Below, piece by piece: positions 1 through 5,900 of a DNA stretch of 5,900 bases. The stretch lies in assembly GCA_003158415.1 (NCBI GenBank), contig PMJA01000383.1, forward strand, positions 1 to 5,900, written 5' to 3'. The stretch comes from Methylobacter sp. (GTDB lineage: Bacteria; Pseudomonadota; Gammaproteobacteria; Methylococcales; Methylomonadaceae). The first letter of the stretch is position 1. Each line of letters starts with the position of its first letter. The translations under genes and the position numbers were made by a program. The notes beneath the pieces were generated by a model. It did no database searches and was not told the DNA's origin. It saw nothing but the letters and a program-made list of their open reading frames with translations.

Positions 1-2
1 CA

Positions 3-752
3 GAACAAATTAAAACAGCCGACGCTACTTTTCCACCCCCGGCCGCCATCGATAACACGACAGCCGGCCACCCTATAAGACATCATTCCATCGTGCATAT
101 AAGCTCTCAGGATGAGAGCGACCAACAAGAAAACCTGCTGCCGCGTATCGCCCGCTACCAGAAACAGGGCGTTGCTTCATGGTATGGCCCCGGATTTCAC
201 GGCAAGAAAACCGCTACCGGCGAAATATTCGATATGTATGCCATGACTGCCGCGCATAAAACGTTGCCGATTCCCTCTTACGCACAAGTAACCAACCTGG
301 AAAATCATCGTAGCGTTATCGTCAGAATCAATGACCGTGGGCCTTTTGTCGGCAACAGAGAACTGGATTTATCGTACGCGGCAGCAAAAAACCTGGATAT
401 GGAAGAGGACGGCACCGGCGCTATAGAAATTAAAGCCATATCAGACAGTCAGGCTTTACCTCAGTTACAAAAACTTGCGGCTACACAATTTCAACAGGTC
501 TATCTGCAAGTCGGCAGTTTCGGCAGTGCAAAAAAAGCCATGCAATTAAAAGATAAAATTGCCGCCTATCATTTGCCCGAACCCGATATACGCTCGTCCA
601 CTTACAAAAAATCGACCCTTTACAAAGTTCAAATGGGGCCGATAGACTCCACAGCCAGTGCTAATGAACTGAACGAACAACTGGCGGAAATCGGCATAAC
701 CGACACTCAATTTGTTACTGAATCCAAACAGTCGCAAGATCGCGTGTTATAA
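3..752 (+). CDS. rlpA: RlpA, septal ring lytic transglycosylase / rare lipoprotein A (5' end missing)
   Basis: The frame is open from base 3 to the window edge, so the gene is cut on its left side and the signal peptide and lipobox are not visible. A GTG at 93 is only an internal candidate start, and numbering here counts from it. Residues 26-103 form the RlpA double-psi beta-barrel: GVASWYG at 26-32, KTATGE at 39-44, His55 and the INDRGPF motif with Asp81. His and Asp at these places are the residues known to matter for lytic transglycosylase activity in Pseudomonas RlpA. After a linker, residues 135-210 form a SPOR domain (VYLQVGSF at 136-143, YKVQMGP later), which binds denuded septal glycan. 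The protein should act in the periplasm at the division site, cleaving glycan strands that lack stem peptides. A proline-rich, low-complexity stretch precedes the barrel. dacA follows after 39 bases, as in E. coli. Family assignment is secure; the true start is outside the window. Confidence 0.93.
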   Translation, partial: EQIKTADATFPPPAAIDNTTAGHPIRHHSIVHISSQDESDQQENLLPRIARYQKQGVASWYGPGFHGKKTATGEIFDMYAMTAAHKTLPIPSYAQVTNLENHRSVIVRINDRGPFVGNRELDLSYAAAKNLDMEEDGTGAIEIKAISDSQALPQLQKLAATQFQQVYLQVGSFGSAKKAMQLKDKIAAYHLPEPDIRSSTYKKSTLYKVQMGPIDSTASANELNEQLAEIGITDTQFVTESKQSQDRVL

Positions 753-753
753 T
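745..753 (+). promoter_or_regulatory. Candidate extended -10 promoter for dacA
   Basis: The bases read TGTTATAAT, a perfect TGn plus consensus -10 hexamer (TATAAT at 748-753). It overlaps the rlpA stop codon, and the dacA ATG lies 38 bases beyond the hexamer. Transcription would start near 760 and leave a leader of about 30 bases. No good -35 hexamer is seen 16-18 bases upstream, which an extended -10 promoter can tolerate. This is a motif match only; part of it is constrained by coding sequence. Confidence 0.42.
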
Positions 754-791
754 GTCCACAGTGATTGTCTTACTGTCGATTATAAAGAGCT

Positions 792-1964
792 ATGAACCCT
801 TTTAAAAAATTTACCCTATTTTTATTTTTCGGCCTGCTGTTTTCCTTTGTTCAGGCAAACGCCGAAAACGCTGAAATCACAACGCCCCCCGCGCCTACCA
901 TAGCCGCCAGCGCTTATATATTACAGGATTTTCATACCGGTAAAGTGCTGGCGGAAAATAATGCCGACGCCAAACTCGCTCCCGCCAGTCTCACCAAAAT
1001 CATGACGGTTTATGTGGTGTTCAGGGAGCTAAGCAATGGCCACCTCCATCTGGGAGACATGGCCACCATTAGCGAAAAGGCCTGGAAAACATCCGGTTCG
1101 CGTATGTTTATCGATCTCGGCAATCAGGTTAAAATCGAAGATTTGCTGCAAGGCGTCATCATTCAATCCGGCAATGACGCTAGCGTTGCGCTAGCTGAAC
1201 ATGTGGCCGGAGACGAATCGACCTTTGCCGACATGATGAATCAACATGCCGCACGCTTGGGGATGACTAATAGCCATTTCAAAAACAGCGATGGACTGCC
1301 CGTGGAAGGCCATTACACCAGCGCACGCGATTTGGCGATACTCACTACGGCTTTAATCAAGGAATTTCCTGACTACTATCGCTGGTTTTCGCAAAAAGAA
1401 TTTACCTTTAACAAAATCACTCAGCATAACCGCAATCAGTTGCTGTCACGCGATGAGTCGGTAGACGGCGTTAAAACCGGCTTTACCGATGACGCCGGTT
1501 ATTGTTTGGTCGCCTCTGCGCTGAGAGAAGACATGCGGCTTATTTCCGTGGTCATGGGGGCGAAAAGCGCGAACGCCAGAGCCAACGAAAATCAAACCCT
1601 GCTCAACTACGGCTTCCGGTTTTTTGAATCACACCGTTTGTATGAAGGTAAAAAACCGTTAAATGAAGCACGGATCTGGAAAGGCGCGAGTAAAACCATA
1701 CCATTAGGTCTGGTCGAAGATCTTTACGCAACCATTCCCCGTAGACAATACCCCGACCTTAAAGCCGTTATTAACGTCGATAAAAAAATCACCGCGCCGG
1801 TTAAAGAAGGCGCCAAACTGGGTTCCGTCAAGGTGACGCTTAAAGATGAGTTGATTATCGACAAGGATCTGGTCGCACTGCAAACTGTGGAGCAAGGCAA
1901 TATTTTTCAACGACTTGCTGACAGCGCTATGCTGATGATGGAGAAATCCGATGATGGAAAATAA
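792..1964 (+). CDS. dacA: D-alanyl-D-alanine carboxypeptidase, PBP5/6 type
   Basis: This is a low-molecular-mass penicillin-binding protein (peptidase family S11) that removes the terminal D-Ala from pentapeptide stems in the periplasm, limiting cross-linking. Residues 1-24 are a signal peptide: Lys5-Lys6, a Phe/Leu-rich core and an ANA cleavage site before Glu25. All three active-site motifs are present: SLTK at 66-69 (nucleophile Ser66, Lys69), SGN at 126-128 and KTG at 228-230. The C-terminal beta-rich PBP5 domain follows from about 275 to 365. The last 20 residues (IFQRLADSAMLMM region) can form the amphipathic helix that anchors such enzymes to the outer face of the inner membrane. The length of 390 aa is near that of E. 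coli PBP5. Only a weak GAG at 787-789 sits 2 bases before the ATG, so ribosome binding looks poor, but the signal peptide fixes this start. The last 14 bases overlap dat. The symbol could equally be dacC. Confidence 0.95.
   Translation: MNPFKKFTLFLFFGLLFSFVQANAENAEITTPPAPTIAASAYILQDFHTGKVLAENNADAKLAPASLTKIMTVYVVFRELSNGHLHLGDMATISEKAWKTSGSRMFIDLGNQVKIEDLLQGVIIQSGNDASVALAEHVAGDESTFADMMNQHAARLGMTNSHFKNSDGLPVEGHYTSARDLAILTTALIKEFPDYYRWFSQKEFTFNKITQHNRNQLLSRDESVDGVKTGFTDDAGYCLVASALREDMRLISVVMGAKSANARANENQTLLNYGFRFFESHRLYEGKKPLNEARIWKGASKTIPLGLVEDLYATIPRRQYPDLKAVINVDKKITAPVKEGAKLGSVKVTLKDELIIDKDLVALQTVEQGNIFQRLADSAMLMMEKSDDGK
1940..1943 (+). promoter_or_regulatory. Ribosome binding site of dat inside dacA
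   Basis: GGAG lies 7 bases before the ATG at 1951 and 10 before the next in-frame ATG at 1954. It sits inside the dacA coding end. The spacing favours 1951 as the start, although 1954 cannot be excluded. Confidence 0.55.
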
Positions 1965-2796
1965 AACTGTCTATTTAAACGGACAGTATCTGCCGCTTAA
2001 CGAAGCCAAGGTTTCGGTGCTGGATCGCGGGTTTTTATTTGGCGACGGCGTTTATGAAGTCATCCCGTCTTATTCCGGTCATTTATTTCATTTCCAGGAT
2101 CATTTGCAACGTCTGGAAAATAGCCTTGCGGGCATCCGATTGGAGAATCCGCATAGTCGCGAACAATGGCTGGACATCCTGACGCCGCTGCTGGACGCCC
2201 GGTTCGACCAATATATTTATTTACAGATCACGCGTGGCGTCGCCGCCAAAAGAGATCACGGGTTTCCAGGCAACACGCCCGCCACGGTTTTTGCCATGTG
2301 CTCGGCAATCGTGCCTTTTGCTGGTTTAGCGACCGGTGTAAAAGCGATTAGCCTGGATGACAGCCGCTGGCAATTTTGCAATGTAAAAGCCATCACGCTG
2401 CTGGGCAATATCCTGCACAGACAGGAAGCGATAGACCAGGGCTGCGCAGAAGCGCTGCTGGTAAAAGACGGTTATGTCGTTGAAGGCGCTGCCAGCAATG
2501 TCTTTGCCGTGATAGACGGCGTGCTGTTGACGCCGCCCAAAAGCAACGACATCTTACCCGGCATTACCCGCGATGTGATCTTGGACATTGCCCGAAATAA
2601 CAACATTCTCTGCCATGAAGAGAGCATCCCGTTTACCGTCTTGCAAACAGCCGACGAAATCTGGGTGACCAGCTCCACCCGTGAAATCATTCCCGTGGTT
2701 GAGCTCGATTCCAAACCGGTGGCGGACGGCAAGCCCGGCCCGGTATGGCACGCCATGAACCAACTATTTCAAGCTTACAAACACACCTTGTTATGA
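1951..2796 (+). CDS. dat: D-amino acid aminotransferase (class IV, PLP-dependent)
   Basis: This is a cytoplasmic fold-type IV aminotransferase of 281 aa, a normal length. The PLP-binding Lys is Lys146 in the CNVKAITLLGN stretch, and Glu178 in VEGAASNVF is the usual residue that contacts the pyridine nitrogen. The FGDGVYE motif (30-36) is present. The RGVAAKRDHGFP stretch (95-106) carries Arg101-x-His103, matching the Arg98/His100 carboxylate trap of the Bacillus D-amino acid transaminase, with Tyr35 matching Tyr31. This points to D-Ala + 2-oxoglutarate <-> pyruvate + D-Glu rather than branched-chain (IlvE) or aminodeoxychorismate lyase (PabC) activity. The Lys35 of the Bacillus enzyme is Pro39 here, so substrate range may differ. 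The start overlaps dacA by 14 bases and the stop overlaps ybeD by 4 (ATGA), indicating coupled translation. Recycling of D-Ala freed by DacA is a plausible but inferred role. PabC remains the main alternative. Confidence 0.85.
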   Translation: MMENKTVYLNGQYLPLNEAKVSVLDRGFLFGDGVYEVIPSYSGHLFHFQDHLQRLENSLAGIRLENPHSREQWLDILTPLLDARFDQYIYLQITRGVAAKRDHGFPGNTPATVFAMCSAIVPFAGLATGVKAISLDDSRWQFCNVKAITLLGNILHRQEAIDQGCAEALLVKDGYVVEGAASNVFAVIDGVLLTPPKSNDILPGITRDVILDIARNNNILCHEESIPFTVLQTADEIWVTSSTREIIPVVELDSKPVADGKPGPVWHAMNQLFQAYKHTLL

Positions 2797-3068
2797 GCGA
2801 CGCCCACAGCGAAGAAACCCTTTTCGAATTTCCCTGTCAGTTTCCCATTAAAGCCATGGGCAAAGCCGACCTGGAACTTGGTCTGATTGTGATAGAAATC
2901 GTGCGCCGCCATGCCCCCGATATTACCGAGGACGCAGTGACTACGCGCCCCAGCAAAGACGGCAACTTCCTCGCGGTGACCGTCATCATAGAAGCTTCCA
3001 GCAAACGGCAACTGGACGCCATTTATCAGGACTTGACCGATCATCCGCATGTATTGATGGCGTTGTAA
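2793..3068 (+). CDS. ybeD: YbeD-family protein (DUF493)
   Basis: This is a small cytoplasmic protein of 91 aa (E. coli YbeD is 87 aa) of the DUF493 family, which has an ACT/ferredoxin-like fold and no settled biochemical function; a regulatory role linked to lipoate has been suggested from its place beside lipB. Family marks are FPCQFPIKAMG near residues 13-23, IVRRHAPD near 37-44 and a C-terminal DLTDHPHVLMAL. The ATG at 2793 is chosen because it gives an ATGA overlap with the dat stop and a family-like N-terminus (MSDAHSEETLFEFP). An in-frame ATG at 2745 would add 16 residues and overlap dat by 52 bases, so it is unlikely. No Shine-Dalgarno sequence is seen, which fits translation by re-initiation after dat. 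lipB follows 30 bases later. Confidence 0.88.
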   Translation: MSDAHSEETLFEFPCQFPIKAMGKADLELGLIVIEIVRRHAPDITEDAVTTRPSKDGNFLAVTVIIEASSKRQLDAIYQDLTDHPHVLMAL

Positions 3069-3085
3069 GACTTTTCATACGTCTT
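3067..3085 (+). repeat. Short inverted repeat between ybeD and lipB
   Basis: AAGAC (3067-3071) and GTCTT (3081-3085) are perfect 5-base arms around a 9-base loop, starting in the ybeD stop codon. There is no T run after it, so it is not a convincing terminator. It could be a weak RNA hairpin just ahead of lipB, or chance. Confidence 0.25.
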
Positions 3086-3098
3086 CTAACATAAACCA

Positions 3099-3704
3099 AT
3101 GATAGCAATACGTCACTTAGGTTTGCAGGATTATGAAGCGACTTGGCAGGACATGCAGCGCTACACTCAGGAACGCAACGAATATACACCTGATGAACTG
3201 TGGATAGTCGAACACAATCCCATATATACCCTGGGCGTAAACGGCAAACGCGAGCATTTGTTAAATACCGGCAACATCCCGGTCATTAATACCGACCGGG
3301 GTGGACAAGTCACTTATCACGGCCCCGGTCAACTGGTTATCTACACCTTATTGGACATCAAACGCTTACAAATCAACAGCCGCGAATTGGTGACGCTATT
3401 GGAGCGCGCTATGATCGGCACCTTGGCCGAACATGGCATCACAGCAGTTGCCAGAGCCGATGCGCCGGGCGTTTATGTGCAGGGCAAAAAAATCGGTTCC
3501 ATCGGCTTAAGAATTAAAAAAAATGGCAGCTATCATGGCCTGAGTCTTAATAATGACATGGACATACGGCCTTTTGACCACATAAACACCTGCGGCTATT
3601 CCGATCTTAAAGTCACGCAGCTGTCCGACCTGGGTGTAACTGTCAGCACTAATCAACTTGCAAGCTCTGTTATCCGGGCTATCACCACGATGCTACCAAA
3701 ATGA
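3099..3704 (+). CDS. lipB: Octanoyltransferase LipB (lipoyl(octanoyl) transferase)
   Basis: LipB transfers octanoate from octanoyl-ACP to the lipoyl-domain lysine of 2-oxoacid dehydrogenases and the glycine cleavage H protein in the cytosol, the first step of endogenous lipoate synthesis. The signature [16 protein letters not shown] lies at 67-82. The catalytic pair is visible: Lys131 in [11 protein letters not shown] (129-139) and Cys165 in NTCGY (163-167), matching Lys135/Cys169 of E. coli. EHNPIYTLG at 38-46 is also typical. At 201 aa it has the usual length. The ATG at 3099 has no clear Shine-Dalgarno sequence; the start is supported by alignment of [13 protein letters not shown] with family N-termini. 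The TGA stop overlaps the lipA ATG by 4 bases, so the two are translated as a pair. Confidence 0.96.
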   Translation: MIAIRHLGLQDYEATWQDMQRYTQERNEYTPDELWIVEHNPIYTLGVNGKREHLLNTGNIPVINTDRGGQVTYHGPGQLVIYTLLDIKRLQINSRELVTLLERAMIGTLAEHGITAVARADAPGVYVQGKKIGSIGLRIKKNGSYHGLSLNNDMDIRPFDHINTCGYSDLKVTQLSDLGVTVSTNQLASSVIRAITTMLPK

Positions 3705-4657
3705 CTATTCAAGCTCCTTCCCGCTCTACACCCGAATCTCACCAGCGTAGCGCCGAAAAACTGGCGCGTATCCCGATAAAAGTGGAGCCTGGCGATACGG
3801 TTTTGCGTAAACCCGACTGGATACGGGTAAAGGTGTCGGCTAGTGACGAGGTTACAAAAATAAAACAGTTGTTACGCGAGCATAAGTTGCACTCGGTTTG
3901 CGAGGAAGCGGCCTGTCCGAACCTCAGCGAATGCTTTCAGCACGGCACTGCCACCTTCATGATCATGGGCGATTTATGCACCCGTCGCTGTCCTTTTTGC
4001 GATGTCGCGCACGGTAAGCCGCTAGCGCTGGATAGCAATGAGCCGCAAAACCTGGCGGACGCCATACAGGCGATGGCTTTAAAGTATGTGGTCATCACCT
4101 CGGTGGATCGTGACGATTTAAGGGACGGCGGCGCAGGGCATTTTGCCGACTGTATAAAAAAAATACGCCTACAAACGCCCGCCACAAAAATTGAAATCCT
4201 GGTGCCGGACTTTCGCGGTCGCATTGATAAAGCCGTAGCCATACTCGCCCAGGAACCCTGCGATGTGTTCAACCATAACCTGGAAACAGTCCCCCGATTG
4301 TATAAACAAGTGCGTCCCGGTGCCGATTATCAAGGCTCTCTGGAACTGCTCGGCAAGTACGGTCAGGCGCAACCGCAAACACCCACCAAATCCGGGCTCA
4401 TGCTGGGCGTAGGAGAAGAGCAGGAAGAAGTCCATCAGGTCATGAAGGATTTGTTAGCTCACGGCTGTTCGATGCTGACACTGGGCCAATATCTGCAACC
4501 CACCAAGGCGCATTTACCCGTCTTAAGCTATATCAGCCCGGAACAATTCGCCGACTACGGCGCTGTTGCAAAGGCGCTCGGCTTTAAGCAAGTCGCCAGT
4601 GCGCCGATGGTTAGATCCTCGTACCATGCCGATCTCCAGGCTAAAACCATTATCTAG
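3701..4657 (+). CDS. lipA: Lipoyl synthase LipA (radical SAM)
   Basis: LipA is a radical SAM enzyme that inserts sulfur at C6 and C8 of protein-bound octanoyl groups, completing lipoyl cofactor synthesis after LipB. Two iron-sulfur sites are intact: the auxiliary 4Fe-4S cluster Cys67, Cys72, Cys78 ([12 protein letters not shown]), which is sacrificed as the sulfur source, and the radical SAM triad Cys93, Cys97, Cys100 (CTRRCPFC). The C-terminal RSSYHAD motif (305-311) is present; its Ser307 should be the unusual serine ligand of the auxiliary cluster. [10 protein letters not shown] and [12 protein letters not shown] are further family marks. Length is 318 aa against 321 in E. coli. Translation probably depends on coupling to lipB, since no Shine-Dalgarno sequence precedes the ATG. 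An insertion sequence begins about 27 bases after the stop, but the gene itself is complete. Confidence 0.97.
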   Translation: MTIQAPSRSTPESHQRSAEKLARIPIKVEPGDTVLRKPDWIRVKVSASDEVTKIKQLLREHKLHSVCEEAACPNLSECFQHGTATFMIMGDLCTRRCPFCDVAHGKPLALDSNEPQNLADAIQAMALKYVVITSVDRDDLRDGGAGHFADCIKKIRLQTPATKIEILVPDFRGRIDKAVAILAQEPCDVFNHNLETVPRLYKQVRPGADYQGSLELLGKYGQAQPQTPTKSGLMLGVGEEQEEVHQVMKDLLAHGCSMLTLGQYLQPTKAHLPVLSYISPEQFADYGAVAKALGFKQVASAPMVRSSYHADLQAKTII

Positions 4658-4680
4658 GTAAATTTGCTTTACGCATGACC

Positions 4681-4700
4681 TTAAGGGAACCTCTAATAAT
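4681..4700. repeat. Probable IS terminus and target-site copy
   Basis: TTAA (4681-4684) followed by GGGAACCTCTAATAAT (4685-4700) has the look of an IS5-subgroup 4-base target duplication next to a terminal inverted repeat starting GGG. The matching inverted copy would lie past base 5900, so this is a prediction from family pattern only. Confidence 0.45.
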
Positions 4701-4719
4701 TGAAGTTAAAGTCACCCAC

Positions 4720-4741
4720 TAGCAATCCTGCTAATTTTTTT
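4720..4741 (+). terminator. Candidate rho-independent terminator after lipA, inside the IS end
   Basis: TAGCA (4720-4724) and TGCTA (4729-4733) form a perfect 5-base stem with a 4-base loop, followed by one A and seven T (4735-4741). The stem is short and has only two G-C pairs, so it would be weak, but the T run is good. It would end + strand transcripts from lipA 60-80 bases past the stop, and seems to be supplied by the IS rather than by the host operon. Confidence 0.4.
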
Positions 4742-4755
4742 CGTCATTATTTCAA

Positions 4756-4809
4756 AACCAGGGTGTATTTTCGCGATTTGAAGTAAAAACTACCTCAAAT
4801 ATCCTGGTT
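4756..4809. repeat. Two-tier hairpin in the IS noncoding margin
   Basis: Outer arms AACCAGG (4756-4762) and CCTGGTT (4803-4809) are perfect complements. Inside them, ATTTGA (4776-4781) pairs with TCAAAT (4795-4800), then after one A/C mismatch GTA (4783-4785) pairs with TAC (4791-4793) around the loop AAAAC. A 13-base bulge lies on the left side only. It sits 20 bases past the transposase stop. Read on the - strand the outer stem is followed by a short T run, so it may end transposase transcription. Protection against read-through, or a protein-binding role, are other possibilities. Confidence 0.45.
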
Positions 4810-4811
4810 CT

Positions 4812-4831
4812 CGGGTTATTTCCCCGTTTTT
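4812..4831 (+). terminator. Weak stem plus T run facing the transposase
   Basis: CGGG (4812-4815) and CCCG (4823-4826) enclose a 7-base loop and are followed by five T (4827-4831). With only four pairs it is a marginal terminator. If active it would stop + strand read-through from lipA before it becomes antisense to the transposase mRNA. Confidence 0.2.
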
Positions 4832-5900
4832 ATACCCCGATAGGCGCACTTTCCCTGTGAGGGATCATCAAATCTTGTCTTACAGCATTCGCATCGCGCT
4901 TAATCAGCTGCATCAGGCGCACCATGTTATAAACCAAATTCATCAGACCGATCTTCACCTTTGCCCGCTGCAAGCCGATGGTGCGCACGACATGCCCGCA
5001 CATTGCTGCCTGTGCGCCAAATACATGTTCGACTCGGGCCCTGACTTTCGATTTCGTCCGGTTTGATTGCTTTTGCTCTTCGGTTAATGGCTTGCCGCGT
5101 GTGCCTTTTTCACAAACTTGGCTCGCAATCTCTGCATCGGCTAAGCGCTGTTCTTGAGCGGCTGAGCGATAAGCGCTGTCGGCATAAACCGCACGCTTGT
5201 TGCCATCCGCATCAGTCGCCTGATCGAGCAATTCATCGAACACTTGGCTGTCGTGTACCGCCGCATGCGTCACTGCATAACTTTGTATGAGCTTGTTGCC
5301 GGCATCGGCGTTGACGTGATTTTTATAGCCATAATGCTTCTCGTCGTTTTTCTTCGTCCAGCGCGCTTCGGTATCTTTCTGCCGGCGCTTGGCCTGAGCT
5401 TCGGGTTTATCCCACGCTTCAGGTACTTGGCCCGCTTTAATCGTGGCATTCTCTTCACGGCTATTGCGTTGCTTGGGGACTTCGACAAAAGTGGCATCAA
5501 TCATCTGCCCAGCACGGGCCACGTAACCTTGTGCCGCCAGTTGTTCATGAAAGCGGGTAAATAACACATCAACCAAGTTGATGCCCTTGAGCTTTTCGCG
5601 AAACGTCCACACCGTTTTCGAATCCGGCACGCGATCTTCCAACTGCAATCCCAGAAAACGCATGAAGCTGAACCGATCCCGAATCTGATATTCGATGCGA
5701 TCATCCGATAGATTGTGCAACTGTTGGAGCACCAAAATCTTGAACATCAGCACTACATCGAGCGGCTTAGCGCCCGCCTGACTTTTTCTAGCCTTTACAT
5801 GCACCCGGTTGAGTTCAGGCCGAAACGCTTCCCAGTCTATCCGGGCTTTCAATCCCACCAAGGGGTCACCCATTTGGGTCAGTTGCGCAGCTCTTTCTTC
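4830..5900 (-). CDS. IS5-family (IS5 subgroup) DDE transposase, N-terminus beyond window
   Basis: This enzyme cuts and joins the ends of its own insertion sequence. Numbering from the ATG at 5873, residues 35-95 carry the N-terminal transposase region (LSDDRIEYQIRDR, FMRFLGL, PDSKTVWTFREKL). The catalytic core is Asp126 (MIDATFVEVPKQR), Asp232 (YADSAYRS) and Glu282 (RARVEHVFG), so the DDE triad is intact. REENATIKAG (139-148), WTKKN and HYGYKNHVNAD (180-190) are typical of the IS5 subgroup. The frame stays open from 5873 to the edge and reads EERAAQLTQ just before MGDPLVGL; relatives usually have such a segment ahead of the GDPL motif, so the true start is probably outside the window and 5873 is internal. 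No frameshift or stop is seen, so the protein may be active. The 347 residues from 5873 are already near full length. Confidence 0.92.
   Translation of the reverse strand, partial: EERAAQLTQMGDPLVGLKARIDWEAFRPELNRVHVKARKSQAGAKPLDVVLMFKILVLQQLHNLSDDRIEYQIRDRFSFMRFLGLQLEDRVPDSKTVWTFREKLKGINLVDVLFTRFHEQLAAQGYVARAGQMIDATFVEVPKQRNSREENATIKAGQVPEAWDKPEAQAKRRQKDTEARWTKKNDEKHYGYKNHVNADAGNKLIQSYAVTHAAVHDSQVFDELLDQATDADGNKRAVYADSAYRSAAQEQRLADAEIASQVCEKGTRGKPLTEEQKQSNRTKSKVRARVEHVFGAQAAMCGHVVRTIGLQRAKVKIGLMNLVYNMVRLMQLIKRDANAVRQDLMIPHRESAPIGV

Larger units (their letters stand above)
4685..5900 (-). mobile_element. IS5-family insertion sequence (partial, runs off right edge)
   Basis: The element is inferred from a complete-looking DDE transposase on the - strand plus a terminus-like sequence beginning GGGAACCTCT at 4685. 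It is preceded by TTAA (4681-4684), which fits the YTAR target duplicated by members of the IS5 subgroup. The lipA stop is at 4657, leaving 27 bases of apparent host sequence. The other end and the second TTAA lie outside the window, so the boundary cannot be confirmed here. Transposase and lipA are convergent. Confidence 0.75.

Noticed and set aside
755..791. A TATAAA (782-787 area) as a -10 box directly ahead of dacA.
   Set aside because: It is too near the ATG to leave a usable leader, and the possible -35 TTGTCT is only about 10 bases away. The TGTTATAAT at 745-753 is better placed.
2745..2792. Longer start for ybeD at ATG 2745.
   Set aside because: It would overlap dat by 52 bases and add residues not found in the family; 2793 gives an ATGA overlap and the usual length.
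3064..3098. A promoter for lipB (TAACAT as -10 at 3087-3092).
   Set aside because: The hexamer is a poor match, no -35 is seen at the right distance, and it is only 6 bases from the start codon.
3937..4435. Two open frames on the - strand inside lipA.
   Set aside because: lipA is complete with all its cysteine motifs; the reverse frames show no family features or ribosome sites.
4857..5564. Three open frames on the + strand across the transposase region (4857-5066, 5063-5290, 5244-5564).
   Set aside because: They lie opposite an intact DDE transposase frame, show no recognisable family, and have Cys/His/Leu-rich compositions typical of antisense shadows.
1..5900. A previously undescribed defence, CRISPR, phage or retron-like system.
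   Set aside because: Every long gene belongs to a known family, there are no repeat-spacer arrays, and the gaps are short. The only mobile DNA is an ordinary IS5-family element.

Overview
The window looks like a piece of a gammaproteobacterial chromosome. Base composition is moderate (about half G+C by eye), and the gene order is a variant of the E. coli rlpA-dacA-ybeD-lipB-lipA neighbourhood. Protein style and the presence of dat would fit an environmental lineage such as a methylotroph of the Methylococcales, but that placement is a guess.

Left part (3-2796): cell-wall genes on the + strand. rlpA (septal lytic transglycosylase with a SPOR domain, cut by the left edge) is followed by dacA (PBP5/6-type D-Ala-D-Ala carboxypeptidase) and by dat (a class IV PLP aminotransferase with the D-amino-acid transaminase signature). 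dacA and dat overlap by 14 bases. A TGnTATAAT extended -10 sequence lies across the rlpA stop codon and could give dacA its own promoter.

Middle part (2793-4657): ybeD (DUF493, 91 aa with the corrected start), lipB (octanoyltransferase) and lipA (lipoyl synthase). dat/ybeD and lipB/lipA each share a 4-base ATGA stop/start overlap, and ybeD-lipB are 30 bases apart. dacA to lipA is therefore probably one translationally coupled transcription unit. LipB moves octanoate from ACP to lipoyl domains and LipA inserts the two sulfurs. DacA releases D-Ala from peptidoglycan stem peptides, and Dat could interconvert that D-Ala with D-Glu.

Right part (about 4685-5900): one end of an IS5-family insertion sequence. 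Its transposase is on the - strand, convergent with lipA, and runs off the right edge. The probable IS terminus lies only 27 bases past the lipA stop. The IS noncoding margin (about 145 bases) holds two hairpin-like structures, either of which could now act as a terminator.

I found no CRISPR array, tRNA, rRNA, phage gene or defence system. All genes belong to known families. The points worth a second look are the dat insertion in the cell-wall/lipoate operon, the IS placed against the end of lipA, and the regulatory candidates.
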